A stretch of 64,000 nucleotides of DNA, from contig CM082588.2 in NCBI GenBank assembly GCA_040954595.2, forward strand, positions 9,858,001-9,922,000, in the 5' to 3' direction. Positions within the stretch are counted from its first letter, which is position 1; every line of letters starts with the position of its first letter. Under the pieces are notes generated by a model. It ran no database searches. It saw nothing but the letters and a program-made list of their open reading frames with translations, and was not told the origin of the DNA. Positions 39,749-50,491 of the stretch are shown piece by piece. The DNA is from Balanoglossus misakiensis (Eukaryota > Hemichordata). A program made the position numbers and the translations under genes.

Positions 39749-39839
39749 TTAACCCTCACAACCAAGGTTCAGTCCAAACCCATTGTTATCTATGAAAAGG
39801 TTCAACCTGTATAGAAGGAACTGGGGGTGAAAGGGTTAA
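39749..39839. mobile_element. TTAA-flanked short element, family F5
   Basis: TTAACCCT at one end and AGGGTTAA at the other over 91 bp, with a GGTTCAGTCCAAACCC core. Related copies lie at 58,386-58,480 and, in reverse, at about 63,440-63,535. Its right TTAA is shared with a fragment of the F1 end (AGGGACAAAGTCTC) that follows immediately. Confidence 0.65.
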
Positions 39840-39999
39840 AGGGACAAAGTCTCAGTTTTGTCCTTTGACTCACTTGCTCTTATTAGAGGTTTCTACCTTT
39901 AAATGTTTCATGAAATGTTTAATCAAATCTGTCTACAATCGGAGTAGACATTGTTTACATACACCTTTTGTTAAATGATTGTTCTGTGCTGTATTTCAG

Positions 40000-40098
40000 A
40001 TTGTTGTCAGGAGCAGGTGAGAAATACAGTATGATATCTGAAGGTCTGAGTACTGCATTGCAGTTATTTGATGATATGAAGACTTTGCGATATTCAAG
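40000..40098 (+). pseudogene. MED25-like: MED25-like VWA-domain exon
   Basis: A 99-bp exon between a TATTTCAG acceptor and a GTAATT donor. It reads GEKYSMISEGLSTALQLFDD and ends KTLRYS. This closely resembles my recollection of the von Willebrand A domain of Mediator subunit 25 (the G-x-SLIAEGLSTALQLFDD stretch of vertebrate MED25). MED25 is a nuclear coactivator subunit that links activators to Mediator. Both exon ends are mid-codon. The exon itself has no stop. The remaining VWA exons are not visible, and downstream exons carry stops, so the locus is probably decayed or partial. Confidence 0.6.
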
Positions 40099-40298
40099 GT
40101 AATTATGGTAAAATTGTGAGGCTAAAGATCATTCTCTAAATTTATGGGCCCCACTTTTTGAGGTGGTTTATCTGTTTATGTAAAGCTCACCATGTCAACC
40201 AGGAAATGATTCCATACCTACAGTGGAGTACAACTGACGTGTGAAGTACATTGAAACGTGCCAAGTAAGGGCACCTCTGGGACCACACAACATGTCCT

Positions 40299-40660
40299 TT
40301 AAGGGATACAGGCTCTCTCTCCCGCTCGCTGCCCCTTATTCCATTAATTTTATTTGATACAAGACACCATTTATGTTATTATACATGTGGATATATAGTG
40401 AATCAACATTCAACCACACACAAAGTCTATCCTGCTTGTGGACATGAGAGTGAAAAAACTTGCCAAAATAAATAATCATTCTCTACCATTTATTCGTTTT
40501 GGGTGAGTTTTTACTCCCATATCATACATGCGGGATGGAAGTTGTGTATGGTTTAAAGTTCATTCACTACATATACACATGTACATTAACATAAACAGTG
40601 TCTTGTATCAAACATTATTAATGGAACAAGGGCAGCGAAAGAGAGACTTTGTCCCTTTAA
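40299..40660. mobile_element. TTAA-flanked MITE, family F1, second copy
   Basis: 362 bp, same internal order as the element at 24,713 (GATACAAGACAC near the left, CTTGTATCAAACA near the right). The left terminus has diverged to AGGGATACAGGCTC while the right keeps GAGACTTTGTCCCTTTAA. Lies in the intron after the MED25-like exon. Confidence 0.8.
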
Positions 40661-41799
40661 TAGAGAGGTGTCCTTAATAGAAATGTGCATGTAATATTCT
40701 ATTCAAGCCATTACTTTTGTCTTGAACAATGTGTCCTGATTAGAGAGATGTCTGTATTGATAGGTTTCACTGTATTATCAACATTTTCAGTTTCATAATC
40801 CTTCTGTGTTTGCCAGAGAATTTTGACAGCAGTCAAAAGCTTTCTCTGCCATACCCACAATAAAAGAAAGCTTGCACCTGTGTTTTACTGTTTTCAAAGG
40901 GGAAATCTGGTCCAGCTGATTTCTACATAATTTGGTAGCTTTGAGGTCACTCTTTCAGAAAAAAAAAACATATTCGTCAAGTATAAGTCGTCAGGTATTT
41001 TACAAAATCGAGGGAAAGTTGGCAGAATTTATAATATGGCCTTAACTGTAATTTGAATCATGGGAAAAAAAGCGCCAGGACCAACTTCCATCCACCTTGG
41101 TGTGGGTGATACCATTTTCCAATGGGTGTAACTGCGTGACGGCTTGGGTATCTGTTGCTGAGCAAATATTTGAAATCATACAATCCAGATTCTAAAGTTC
41201 ACAGGACAAATATACAACATGTTTACATGGCCATTTACAACCAATTCATCCTATTGTGGTGATGTACAAAACCTTTTTTGTGGTTTGTTAAAGTTTTCAT
41301 TACTCTAAATGGGTACTTCCATAAAATGGTAGTAATATATTTATTAATATTTATTACACATCACATATTATTACTCGCTCTGGCTTTTTTGTCAAATTTT
41401 CAAATAAAAAAGGCAGTTATTACTTTGATGGGACCAAGAAAAGATTTTGCCATAGGATATCAAAAGGACACTTTCATTGTTTTTATGAAATGTTGTTTTT
41501 CTGTTCTATAAAAGATGAAAATTGTTCTACTCCATTTTTGGGTCAAAAAATATTTTCATCAGATTGGTTTGAGGGTTAGATGTTGTAGCTAATAGTGTAA
41601 AGGCCATGATTGTTTTTGTTCACAAATATATTCAATTACAATGTATCATTATTATGCAGTTTTACCAATGTTGAGAGGCTTTCCTTGTCAACTGGCCTGT
41701 GTGTATGCATCAAATCCTTCATGTAAAAGGTCAAATCAGAAAGTATTTCTAACAATGATTAGACTAAACTAGGAGACTTTTGAGGAGAGTTTGAGGAGA
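40661..41799. other. Intronic sequence, no gene seen
   Basis: AT-rich. The segment 40,668-40,785 shows a degraded version of the AGAGATGTCTGTATTGATAGG type of pogo-like MITE end. The frame at 41,278-41,511 is hydrophobic and low-complexity and is not convincing as a gene. Confidence 0.35.
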
Positions 41800-41960
41800 C
41801 ATCATGGCCTTGTGGTGAGGGCACAGGGTTGTGGGTTCAAGAACAAGACCTGGACATGGCCGTGGGTTTTCTATCTGAGGATGGTGACTTCATGACCGCG
41901 ATATTGTGCCCTTGAGCGCAGCACTTTACCTCTCATTGTTTTGGAGGAACTGGCTTTGTA
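41800..41960 (+). mobile_element. tRNA-derived SINE
   Basis: A box A-like segment TGGCCTTGTGGTGAGGG and box B-like GGTTCAAGAAC, followed by a CTTGAGCGCAGCACTTTACC tail domain. This tail is typical of tRNA-derived SINEs in marine invertebrates. Box B is mutated at its second half. Confidence 0.65.
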
Positions 41961-42260
41961 TACTAGTGATCTGCACCTGTTCCAGTCATTCTATCCTAGG
42001 TAGACATATTTTCTTTGTTTGCAATAGATGAATTACTGTCAAACAGGAAATTATTGTGAACTTCGCGAGAACCAAAAAATGCAAATTAAAAGTCACGTAA
42101 AAATGTTTTTCAGGGATATTGGTGCAGTTAGTGAAATATAAGAAAGCAAAATTTAAGTGTAGCATAACAGTTGTCTCTATTGATATTGCAAACATTTCCA
42201 GTCACAGAAATTTCCCGTTTTACAGTATATAAATAAATCAACTAAATATTTTTACTACAG

Positions 42261-42523
42261 GTGCCGCACCAACAAGTCATCTGTCACTTGGACAACCAAG
42301 TCAAATTGGAAGTCAGTCTCCACAACAACTGCCATCCTCTCAACAGAAACTGACTCAACCAAGTCAGCCCCAGATGCAGGGCCAAGGTCAAAGGTCATCA
42401 ATGTCTTTTGGTCAGCCTACCACTTAACCCAACCAACCAGTATCCACTGTCACAGCAAACAGGACACAACAACCCAATGTGACTGTTTGAAGTATCCCCA
42501 TGAGACAATTTTCATCCACCCAG
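42261..42523 (+). pseudogene. Gln/Ser/Pro-rich exon, disrupted
   Basis: 263-bp exon between TTTACTACAG and GTACAG. The frame reads LGQPSQIGSQSPQQLPSSQQ and onwards, the composition of an unstructured coactivator linker such as that of MED25. An in-frame TAA stands at 42,425-42,427 in a CCC-AAC-CAA context, and a TGA follows further on. It ends on a codon boundary and the next exon also starts on one. Confidence 0.5.
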
Positions 42524-42948
42524 GTACAGTTGTGGTCTACCTTCTACTTTATGAGATTTAAATTAGCTGTTTCTAGTTAACCATCCTGTGAATTGAAAGC
42601 TTTTTATGACTGTTTCACATAGCCTTGTCTAACCATTATCTTTACAGTAGACTATTGTTTCAAAACAAATTCAAAACTTCTGTTTTGGTTGCTAGAAACC
42701 CACTCTGTAAATGCTAAGACTTTTTTGGATAATGCCACAGACTCAGTAATCAAATTCAATTTTTAATGTGATTAATGTTGATAAGCCCTAAAACTCAACC
42801 CCATCCAAATGTGTGTTGAAAATAGGACTTTGAGAGTTGCAAGCTCAACATCGAATCAAAAATTGCAGTCATGAATTAAAAATGGGGTTTTGAATACTGG
42901 CCTTGATAATGCTCCATATTAACTAGGTTTGTTAATCTTTTTGGACAG

Positions 42949-43132
42949 GCAACTTCACCACCAAAGATGACTTCCCAGCATGCACCAGCTGCTGCACTGA
43001 AAGGCGTAGAAGGTGTCATGCAAATGGCAAATGCTTGTCAGTTCAGTAAGACGCCACCAATTGCTGATGTGAATTCTATCAACTCACAGCCACAGGAGAG
43101 ATGGCCAGGTACAGATTCACAGACACAAAGAG
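42949..43132 (+). pseudogene. Linker-type exon, phase 0 to phase 1
   Basis: 184-bp exon with TTGGACAG acceptor and GTAGGT donor. Open throughout; reads ATSPPKMTSQHAPAAALKGV and ends TDSQTQRG. Family not recognised; it may continue the Gln-rich linker. Its phase-1 end fits the phase-1 start of the EGF exon at 43,723. A pogo-like MITE begins five bases into the intron. Confidence 0.45.
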
Positions 43133-43137
43133 GTAGG

Positions 43138-43474
43138 TACAGTCAAACCTGTCTATACTGGCCAGACAGGGGACTTTCCTAACTGGCCTTTATAGAAAGG
43201 TGGCCTCTACAGTCAGGTCATTTAATGTGCAATGTGTAATATATTGCTATATTATTGTGGGCTTATACCAGAGTGATTAGACGACACAGGACATGTGTGT
43301 ACAAACTAGACAGCCATGCTGCTTTTTTATTGCCAACTGCACATGCTCACTCGTTCAGCCTCGTACACTGCAAATTTATACATAACAGTAAATACCAATA
43401 CATAACACAATGTATATGGACTGTAACAGAGTAGCCACTGTATAGAGGTGGCACCTAACACGGGTTTGACTGTA
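43138..43474. mobile_element. Pogo/Tigger-like MITE (CAGTCAAACC ends)
   Basis: 337 bp with TACAGTCAAACCTGTCTATA at the left and GGGTTTGACTGTA at the right, TA at both borders as expected of Tc1/mariner-pogo target duplication. Starts directly at a splice donor. Confidence 0.75.
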
Positions 43475-43722
43475 ACATCTGTTATGTTGCCATGGCAGTC
43501 ATTTACTGTTAATTTGATTATACAGAGGAAAAAATATTAGAGTTCCCTTTCTTATATTCTCATATCAGTGGCAGAGTACGCCAGTGTCACTGTAAAATTT
43601 TGTCGACATTTTTGCTAAGTTAGCTGTAGTAGCTGTTGGCTATTTTTTCTGTATTTTTAATCCAAGGAATTAAAGTGAATTCAATGCTTATAAATAATTT
43701 CTAATTTCTTCTTACCCTCCAG

Positions 43723-43845
43723 ATATGAATGAATGTCACAGTGGTGGATATGCATGTCGACACTATTGTCAGAATACCCATGGTAGTTATCGCTGCACTT
43801 GCAGACCAGGATTCTATCTGCTGGATGATGGCCATGCATGTGCTG
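43723..43845 (+). pseudogene. Calcium-binding EGF exon 1 (best preserved)
   Basis: 123-bp phase 1-1 exon (CCCTCCAG acceptor, GTATGT donor). With the preceding G it reads DMNECHSGGYACRHYCQNTH, then GSYRCTCRPGFYLLDDGHAC, a full cbEGF with six cysteines and the D-x-N-E calcium motif. Such repeats occur in fibrillins, fibulins and other secreted matrix or receptor proteins. It is the only intact member of four in this locus, hence grouped with the decayed gene. Confidence 0.75.
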
Positions 43846-43860
43846 GTATGTAACTGTGGA

Positions 43861-44252
43861 TTTTGGTCTCTTCTGTGGCTACATTGTCTGGGGATTGTAT
43901 ATTGCTATGGTTACAATCAGCTAAACGTTGGTCTCTTCTGTGGCTACACTGTTTGGGGATTGCATATTGCTATGGTTACAATCAGCTAAACATTGGTCTC
44001 TTCTGTGGCTACATTGTTTGGGGATTGTATATTGCTATGGTTACAATCAGCTAAACATTGGTCTCTTCTGTGGCTACATTGTTTGGGGATTGTATATTGC
44101 TATGGTTACAATCAGCTAAACATTGGTCTCTTCTGTGGCTATACTGTTTGGGGATTGTATATTGCTATGGTTACAATCAGCTAAACATTGGTCTCTTCGA
44201 TGGCTACTCTGTTTGGGGATTGTATATTGCTATGGTTACAATCAGCTAAACA
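43861..44252. repeat. 65-bp minisatellite, six copies
   Basis: Unit GGTCTCTTCTGTGGCTAC plus TTGGGGATTGTATATTGC and ATGGTTACAATCAGCTAAAC, period exactly 65 bp, starting 15 bp after the EGF exon. Because 65 is not a multiple of three, all three frames rotate through the array and give overlapping similar frames; none is a gene. Confidence 0.95.
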
Positions 44253-44889
44253 CACATCCTGTCTATCCATTGCACACATTTTAAAATTTGAAATCAACCG
44301 CACACTCGTACTGAACACATGTTTGTTGAAATTGTATCTCAGAATTTTTCGAATTATAATTATGCATAATATAAACAAATTAACAAATGTGAAAACTTAT
44401 CTTTGAAAATTTGTTTGCAAGTGTGAAAAAGTACTCTGTATTTTAAAAATCAGACAAAGTTTTGCTGACAGGGTACATGAGTTTCAGGGGATTTTGTTAA
44501 AATGAGAATGATAGAGAGTTAAATTCCTAGAAAGGGATCTCCATGGATATTGAGGACTTTGGTGTAAAAACAATTAATTGATCAAGAAATATGTGGTTAA
44601 GAATATGTGTTATCAACCTCACACGATACTATAAGACTGTCTGATATATTCATGTACAAGTATTTTCACTACTTATTTGCATAATTCAATGAAATTAGCA
44701 TAAATTATCAACCTATAGCTAAATAAATTACCTCTGCAAAGAATAAATATACACTTAGAAAATTCATATAGTTTTCATCTCATTTTAAAGACATTACAAA
44801 ATGCTTCTCTGAGGGTACAGTAATTTTTAACGGGTATATTCTTGATAACTCATCACCATGAATGATCATTTCAAAACTTAACAAGGCAT
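44253..44889. other. Intronic AT-rich sequence, nothing recognised
   Basis: No exon, element or repeat detected by eye. Confidence 0.4.
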
Positions 44890-45190
44890 ATGGCTAAATA
44901 GGATTCAGTGTTTGTGCACCTTCTATCCACAATGCTGGATCTATTGACAGTTTTCAACGGGGTTTAAAGACTCGTCTTTTTATTCAGCACTATTTCATTC
45001 CATTGTTTTTTTGGTTTATAGGGATTGTCTTTCAGAACTGTTTCTGTTTGTTTTGGGTTTTTAAGTGTAATTTTTTATCCTTTAAGCTTTCACTTGTTTT
45101 CTAATTTTATTATTTTCTGTAGAAGATGTATGTGTATTACATTTGTTAGAAAATAAATAATAATAAAATAAATAAATAATAATAACTATC
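44890..45190 (+). mobile_element. LINE 3' end with AATAA-type tail
   Basis: Reads NAGSIDSFQRGLKTRLFIQH, the S-x-D-S-F-x-x-x-LKT-x-LF motif of CR1/L2-type LINE C-termini, then AT-rich 3' UTR and a (AATAA/AATA)n microsatellite tail at about 45,150-45,190. Confidence 0.65.
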
Positions 45191-45201
45191 TTTGATTTCA
45201 G

Positions 45202-45318
45202 ATGTCAATGAATATATGGAGAGAGCAGATCTTTGTGAAGGCCAGTGTGTGAATACAGCAGGCTCTTTTTATTTCACTTGTGCTGTGGAATATTGATTGG
45301 TCAATGGAGAGTGTACAG
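45202..45318 (+). pseudogene. Calcium-binding EGF exon 2 (broken)
   Basis: 117-bp phase 1-1 exon with TTTCAG acceptor and GTAAGA donor. With the preceding G it starts DVNEY, so the first cysteine is Tyr; a later expected Cys is Phe (FYFTC); and TGA interrupts after AVEY. Remaining cysteines and NTAGSF identify the family. Confidence 0.75.
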
Positions 45319-46048
45319 GTAAGATCAACACAATATAGAAATAATGGACGACGCCATGACCATTAACGTTTGTTTATGGGCAAGGGCGAGGGGAAAGCCA
45401 AAAATTCATGGGCGAGGCTTCCGAGCCCATTAATTTTAGCTTAGCTAGAGCCCTGCATTTATTTCCATTACATTACCAACAATCTCAAGAAAACCGTCAA
45501 TATTTCTGAAAATGTCCCACACACAAGACTAGGGGCCCCGGAACTTGTGTTATGCAAAATGTTGTGTTCACTGAACTGTTTGCTAATATTACTATTCAGA
45601 TTTACGGGCATGTAAACAAACCATTACTGGGTATTTGTGGTCAGTGATGTCGTTCATCTTGACCAATTAAAATGCGACGCACAGACCACGGTAATATAAT
45701 ATGTGGGCAACGAAAGGTCCTGTATCTGTAACTTTTGAATTTTTATTCAGTATTATTCTGGTTATCACCCATCATTTCTTGTTCAGCTCGGTGAAGCTGG
45801 GTAAGCAATGTTGTTATTGTTTAAACATTGTATTCAAGCCTGGGTCTGGACTTGGATGCAATTTGTCAATAATAACAGTGATTGGTAACTGCATGTTTAC
45901 ATAACTGGCTATCTGTTAAAGAGACCATTTGCTGTGTGTACAGTACACATGCCATTGGCAGCTTATGGGTCAGCCAGTGTTTGCCTGTTAATCTCTCGAT
46001 GTGTGTTATTCTGTCTGTATAGTCAGATCGCACGGTACTCATTAACAT
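45319..46048. other. Intronic sequence with a short hairpin
   Basis: Near 45,408-45,430 ATGGGCGAGGCTTCCGAGCCCAT forms an imperfect hairpin inside GGCAAGGGCGAGG-type sequence, probably a dispersed repeat. Otherwise no gene seen. Confidence 0.35.
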
Positions 46049-47209
46049 ATGTTAATGAGGGAAAGTACTTCAAACCATGTAGCCGTTAGAGTGGGCCCCG
46101 CTGAAGGGTCGCGAATAGGCCATTTTTTTATGCGACATTATAGAGCTGATTTCAGGCGAGGAGGACTGTGTACAAAATTGAGTATAGACAACTCAGGTTT
46201 TAAAGGATTTTCATCATTTCCACTGTGTCAACGTCACTACATCCTTGCTATGAGAACAAGCCATCCCTTGTGTACTTCGTGCTTATCACGGGCAAATAAT
46301 TTGTTTAAAATCTCTGATTTTGATATGGTGCAAACATTTCACCAACAAACTAACACACCTTTTGCCCTTACTCAAGACAGCCTGATTTGTTTGAAATGTT
46401 ATAAAACATTTGTTGCTTTAGCGGAAAAAGCCAGGTGTAGTATTCAACAAGGCCTAATTATGTCGAGTGATATAGCACTTGCTGAAGAAATCAAAAAATA
46501 TGTCACAATGCTACAAAAAGGCTGCAGCTGTGACACCGACTTGGTGAATTTTGCATGCTGGAAAACTGTTGTCTTTTAAGGAGAAGTGCTCCTCAGAAAA
46601 CACGCCATTCTATTGTTTGACGTCAGGCAATATTTCAATGATTGTTTAGACAATGAATATCAGACTTTGCGACCCAAGGTCAAGTTACAACGAGTGGAAT
46701 TCCACAGAAAACCTTATAGCTGGCTTATTCAGGAATTGCTATGTGTGTATTATCCAATTCACCTTTCTGTTGTATCAAAAGTGAGTAGAAAGTTCTCCAC
46801 CTTTTTGTACCGAACGGGTTCAGATCTCACTATTGCCCTCCAAAATGCACTTGTCGAACATCCCCAGTATGTTGTACAAGCTGAGAAACAGATAGAGAGG
46901 CTTGAAAAGCAAGTAAGAGACTTGAGTAAAGTTGACGTTGACTTTTTCAAAATGCTTGATTTGGTGGCTGTGAAATGAAATGCCAGCATTTATCAGCAAT
47001 CTCAAGAATTCAGTAATTACTGCAAAACAAACACTGTTGATCTGAGTACACTTGATGTTGAATATATTGTCAGTGAGATTGACCCTGTGTTATGGAACAC
47101 TGTTGTATATTTAACGTTGAACAACAGTGAACGCAGTAAATTAAAAAGCTCCAACTTTGAATGGAATAAACACTATTATAATATACCTCATGCTAATACT
47201 GTGCCGTGA
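46049..47209 (+). pseudogene. Multidomain gene, segment A: Cys/His-rich N-terminal part
   Basis: One reading frame of about 385 codons broken by TAA at 46,577-46,579 and TGA at 46,976-46,978. It contains paired metal-ligand-like residues (PLCQRHY, PLCTSCLS, LICLKCYK) and later a coiled-coil-like stretch (EKQIERLEKQVRDLSKVDVD). The start is uncertain; protein-like sequence is convincing from about 46,140. The last eight codons (after 47,184) lie in a dispersed repeat also found at 63,576. I infer it is the 5' part of the gene continuing at 47,529, from order, strand and composition; the junction is not provable by eye. Confidence 0.5.
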
Positions 47210-47300
47210 TTCGCCAGAATCCGTCACGTGATAGGAAAATAGAATCGACTATGAACCGCTAGGGAAATAGCAGAAAAAATATAAACCGGTCACGTGACCA
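47179..47300 (+). repeat. Dispersed repeat with palindromic E-box, copy 1
   Basis: About 120 bp shared with 63,576-63,699 (ATACCTCATGCTAA, GATTCGCCAGAATCCGTCAC, AAAATAGAATCGACTATGAA). This copy has GGTCACGTGACC, a 12-bp perfect palindrome centred on CACGTG, at 47,286-47,297, and more TCACG motifs up to 47,345. Confidence 0.75.
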
Positions 47301-47436
47301 GCGTGAGTGTGCAGACTCGGTCACGTCAATCACGGTCACGTCGTCAGACACAATGGCCACTGCTGAAGATGTCGTCTGCCAACCTCAAGAGAAAATTGCA
47401 AGATTTTCCCAGCTGTTAGCATGAGGTTTATTATAA

Positions 47437-47533
47437 AACACCTATAGCCTGGCCTATATTCGGGCCATAGCAGCCGTTTTTACCCCCTCGTGGCTGTGAG
47501 TTACCAGAATCATATGGCCAGGCAATAGGTGTT
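47437..47533. mobile_element. 97-bp hairpin element
   Basis: AACACCTATAGCCTGGCC at 47,437 pairs with GGCCAGGCAATAGGTGTT ending at 47,533 (17 of 18). It lies just upstream of the OTU frame, after a 24-codon frame starting at ATG 47,351 (ATGGCCACTGC in a good start context). Confidence 0.6.
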
Positions 47534-48491
47534 CACTATGGATTTTATGACCGGCACTCTATGGAGAGTAGAGCACGATTCCTCAGGCGTTTGTTTTGTG
47601 TGTATGCTATTGTTCACTTGTTCTGATCATTGTACTTACCCATTGCATACTTACCTGACTGACATTGTTGAAGGTTATAGTAGGTCATTTACTCTAGTGA
47701 AAATTCTAAATCGATTTGGTATTATTTGTTCTGGAGATACATTGCATAGATACATGTTGGGAGTTATCAACAAAAGAACATCAGCTGATTTCATAGAGGA
47801 AAATATTGCAAATAATGCATTTTGTATAACTTCCATTGACAATATTGATAAATCAACTAAATATGCAGCTGTTAGAGCTGATCCAAAGGATAGAGGTTTC
47901 CACGGTACCTCTTATCAAATGGTCCAACCAAAAGCAAAGTCAATTTTGAACAGTGTTGATGATATTGTTTTTGGCAGTCATGGCAAACATTCAACTGTCA
48001 AAGATTTTCAGCTAATCAACATATATGGTGATGGAAGGTGCTTTTTCAGGAGCATCTCTGTGAGAAATGATTTTGCATTGCGAAATTGCGATCGTCTACC
48101 TAATGGACTCCCTTCTGACCCAATTTTAGCTGACCGAGAGAAAATATTCGCAGACAAGTTAAGAGCAGATACAGTAGACATAATGTGTGCCAATCATATA
48201 TACTTTGAAGGACTGGATGATGCACAACTTGATGTCTTGTTAGACGGCACTCGTTATATGGACATTTTGCACAGAACACAATGTATGGAAAAGGCAGATG
48301 AATATGCTGGTATGCCAGAAATGTTATCTGTAGTGTATGTTGCAAAATGTCCATTACATATATATACACCAAGCAGAATGATATATTTGGAAGAGGAGAA
48401 ACATTTGGTGATGTGTTCTCCAAGACTGAGCCTGTCTGTCTCTTGTACACACCAGACAGGCCAGGTCAATCAGGCCATTATGATTTGCTTC
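47529..48491 (+). pseudogene. Multidomain gene, segment B: OTU-type cysteine protease domain
   Basis: First part reads EGYSRSFTLVKILNRFGIIC, then ITSIDNIDKSTKYAAV and FHGTSYQMVQP, a block I associate with large uncharacterised invertebrate proteins. An OTU domain follows: INIYGDGRCFFRSIS supplies the G-D-G-x-C catalytic Cys (codon 48,039-48,041). A frameshift between about 48,360 and 48,420 moves the rest to another frame, which reads EPVCLLYTPDRPGQSGHYDL with the catalytic His (codon 48,476-48,478). OTU proteases cleave ubiquitin or polyproteins. Coding is then cut at TTAA 48,492 by a transposon and resumes at 49,485. Confidence 0.7.
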
Positions 48492-49484
48492 TTAAGGTAG
48501 TTGGAAAGGCTAGGGCGTCAGTTAAAATTTCATTTATAAACACCGAATTTATAACTAGAAATATATTAGAGAAAAATTAAACTCATAAAAAATTCGGGGC
48601 AATAAACGTGTAACAAGATATGGCTGGTTTTATGATACCTAATTTCATACATCTGGCAAGGAAGCTAGGGAGCCTTATTTGAGCGCCCTCTAGGGGAAGA
48701 CTTCTCCTAGGCTATGCGCACAAGGACGGGTTCCCCTAGCCAAGGGCATTTAAATGTAACTTGCAAACACTGATTCTTGCAATTTTCAACGATAGATAAC
48801 CTTGCTTGTTTATTAAAGGCTGCCAAATTATGGACATTTTTGCATTTCTAGGGAACCCGAAAGGCCAGCGGAAAGGCGTTTGACCCAGATAAATGCGATC
48901 CTTCGCCGTGAACTGCCGCTAAACTTTGCGTATTTCGCTACTTTTCTGCCCTTCGCCATAATGTAATGGTTTTTATTTGTGATTGAATTGGTATGCCAGA
49001 TATTTTTTTATCATGAAACTTTCAGGAAAGGCTCGGGACATCCCAAAGAACAATTTTACAGGACAGTTTTTTCATAAGTTTTCCCGTTGTGTTTTGGCAG
49101 CACGTTAAAGTTGTTTACAAAATATCAACAAAAACTGTGTTTTCCTGAGTGATAACTTTGAAAAAAATAAGTTTATGCTGAAAATGTCCCATACATTGCT
49201 TGAGGGGTTGCTTAATATTAAAATGAATACAAATTATTCAATCATTTGTGAAAACATGTCAAGATTCAATCAATATTTTGTAAAATTATGAATATTTATA
49301 TTTAGGCATATCAAATTTCTTAATTTTAGCAGATATTTTTACAGTCATATTTTTCCCTCACTTTTTAGTTTGTTAAGAATACATGCTGCAAATTTCAAGT
49401 CATTATCTTTATTCTAACTTGTGACAATAAATTCACAAACATTGAGAGAATTTGCTTCAAAAATAGCCTTTCCATCTACCTTAA
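48492..49484. mobile_element. TTAA-flanked element, family F2, inserted in the OTU gene
   Basis: 993 bp counting both TTAA copies. Ends TTAAGGTAGTTGGAAAGGCT and AGCCTTTCCATCTACCTTAA (19 of 20 complementary). AT-rich inside with no transposase frame, so non-autonomous, piggyBac- or Kolobok-like by its TTAA target. Removing it with one TTAA joins HYDLLL to NRQLIKSKDS in one frame. Confidence 0.85.
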
Positions 49485-49930
49485 CAGGCAGTTAATTAAA
49501 AGTAAAGATAGTCTGGTGAATGAAAATGCACAGAATTCATTTGAACGGTGGCAGGAATTAAACAGTGGCTTTTGTTCATAAAATACAGTAGACTCTGAAA
49601 TGAATGAATTTTTTGGCGATTTTCCTTGTGGAAATAATACTAAAATCATGGTTGACAGATCTACCTCAAAAATACTGGTACAGATTTGAGTGCACCTGTG
49701 AGAAAAGCCCATACATTTACAGAGAAAAAATCTAATGATACTGTTCATGATGATGTAGTATTTAATTAAACCACCTCTACTGAGACAACATCAACCACAG
49801 TCATCAATTTCGCTGTCAGATTTTGACATTAAACAAGACGAATCCATTGCTTGGTCAGAACTGTTTTCCATAATACCCAGCACTGATTTTTTTGTGACAG
49901 TACACAGTACGATATTTCACCCACAATTCT
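49485..49930 (+). pseudogene. Multidomain gene, segment B continued
   Basis: Resumes with NRQLIKSKDSLVNENAQNSF, a stop (TAA) at about 49,581, then further protein-like stretches (VDSEMNEFFGDFPCGNNTK; SLSDFDIKQDESIAWSELFS; IIEGCPFNNFF) in changing frames with stops. Acidic, probably a linker after the OTU domain. Decayed. Confidence 0.45.
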
Positions 49931-50490
49931 CCATGATTTGTATCATTGAAGGTTGCCCATTTAATAACTTTTTCTGTTTTATATACTTACAATGATATGA
50001 AGTACATATAAATCTATTTATTTTTATCTAGGAAAAGTACGATTAGGAATTAGAGTGAAAATTTCAAAATCAAAATTTAAAAGCCATAGAAATCAAAGTA
50101 TCCATGTACTGCAAATGTCACACTTTGGAGGAAACAAGCAATGATTGACTGAAGTGGCCAGTCTCTGTTGAAAGTTAACATGCAAATTTCCATTGTTCTG
50201 TCAATAGAAAAAATCAATATCTTTTTGTTTGATTAAACAGTTGTTTCAAGTGACCCTGTTTTACTCCAAACTTTTTTGTATGGCTGGCTATACAATTGCT
50301 TGATTATTTTATAAAATTCGTATCTCCTCTCTCAATAATGCATAATTTTCTAAATCATTTGAAATGGTAATTGACAATAAGATTCACCTTAAAGGTAAGA
50401 TCTCAAAATTTCTATTAGTGGTCTACAATTCTCTCTACACATGTGAACTTTGCCTGGTTTGACTGAGTAATCTCTGATTGTACAAATCAG
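49931..50490. other. Unassigned AT-rich sequence within the broken gene
   Basis: No coding signal seen; it may be a remnant intron or further eroded coding sequence. Confidence 0.3.
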
Positions 50491-50491
50491 A

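Noticed and set aside
41278-41511. 77-codon hydrophobic frame
   Set aside because: Low-complexity AT-rich intronic sequence without family similarity or start context.
43863-44249. Series of similar 63-codon hydrophobic frames
   Set aside because: They are rotations of a 65-bp minisatellite through the three frames.
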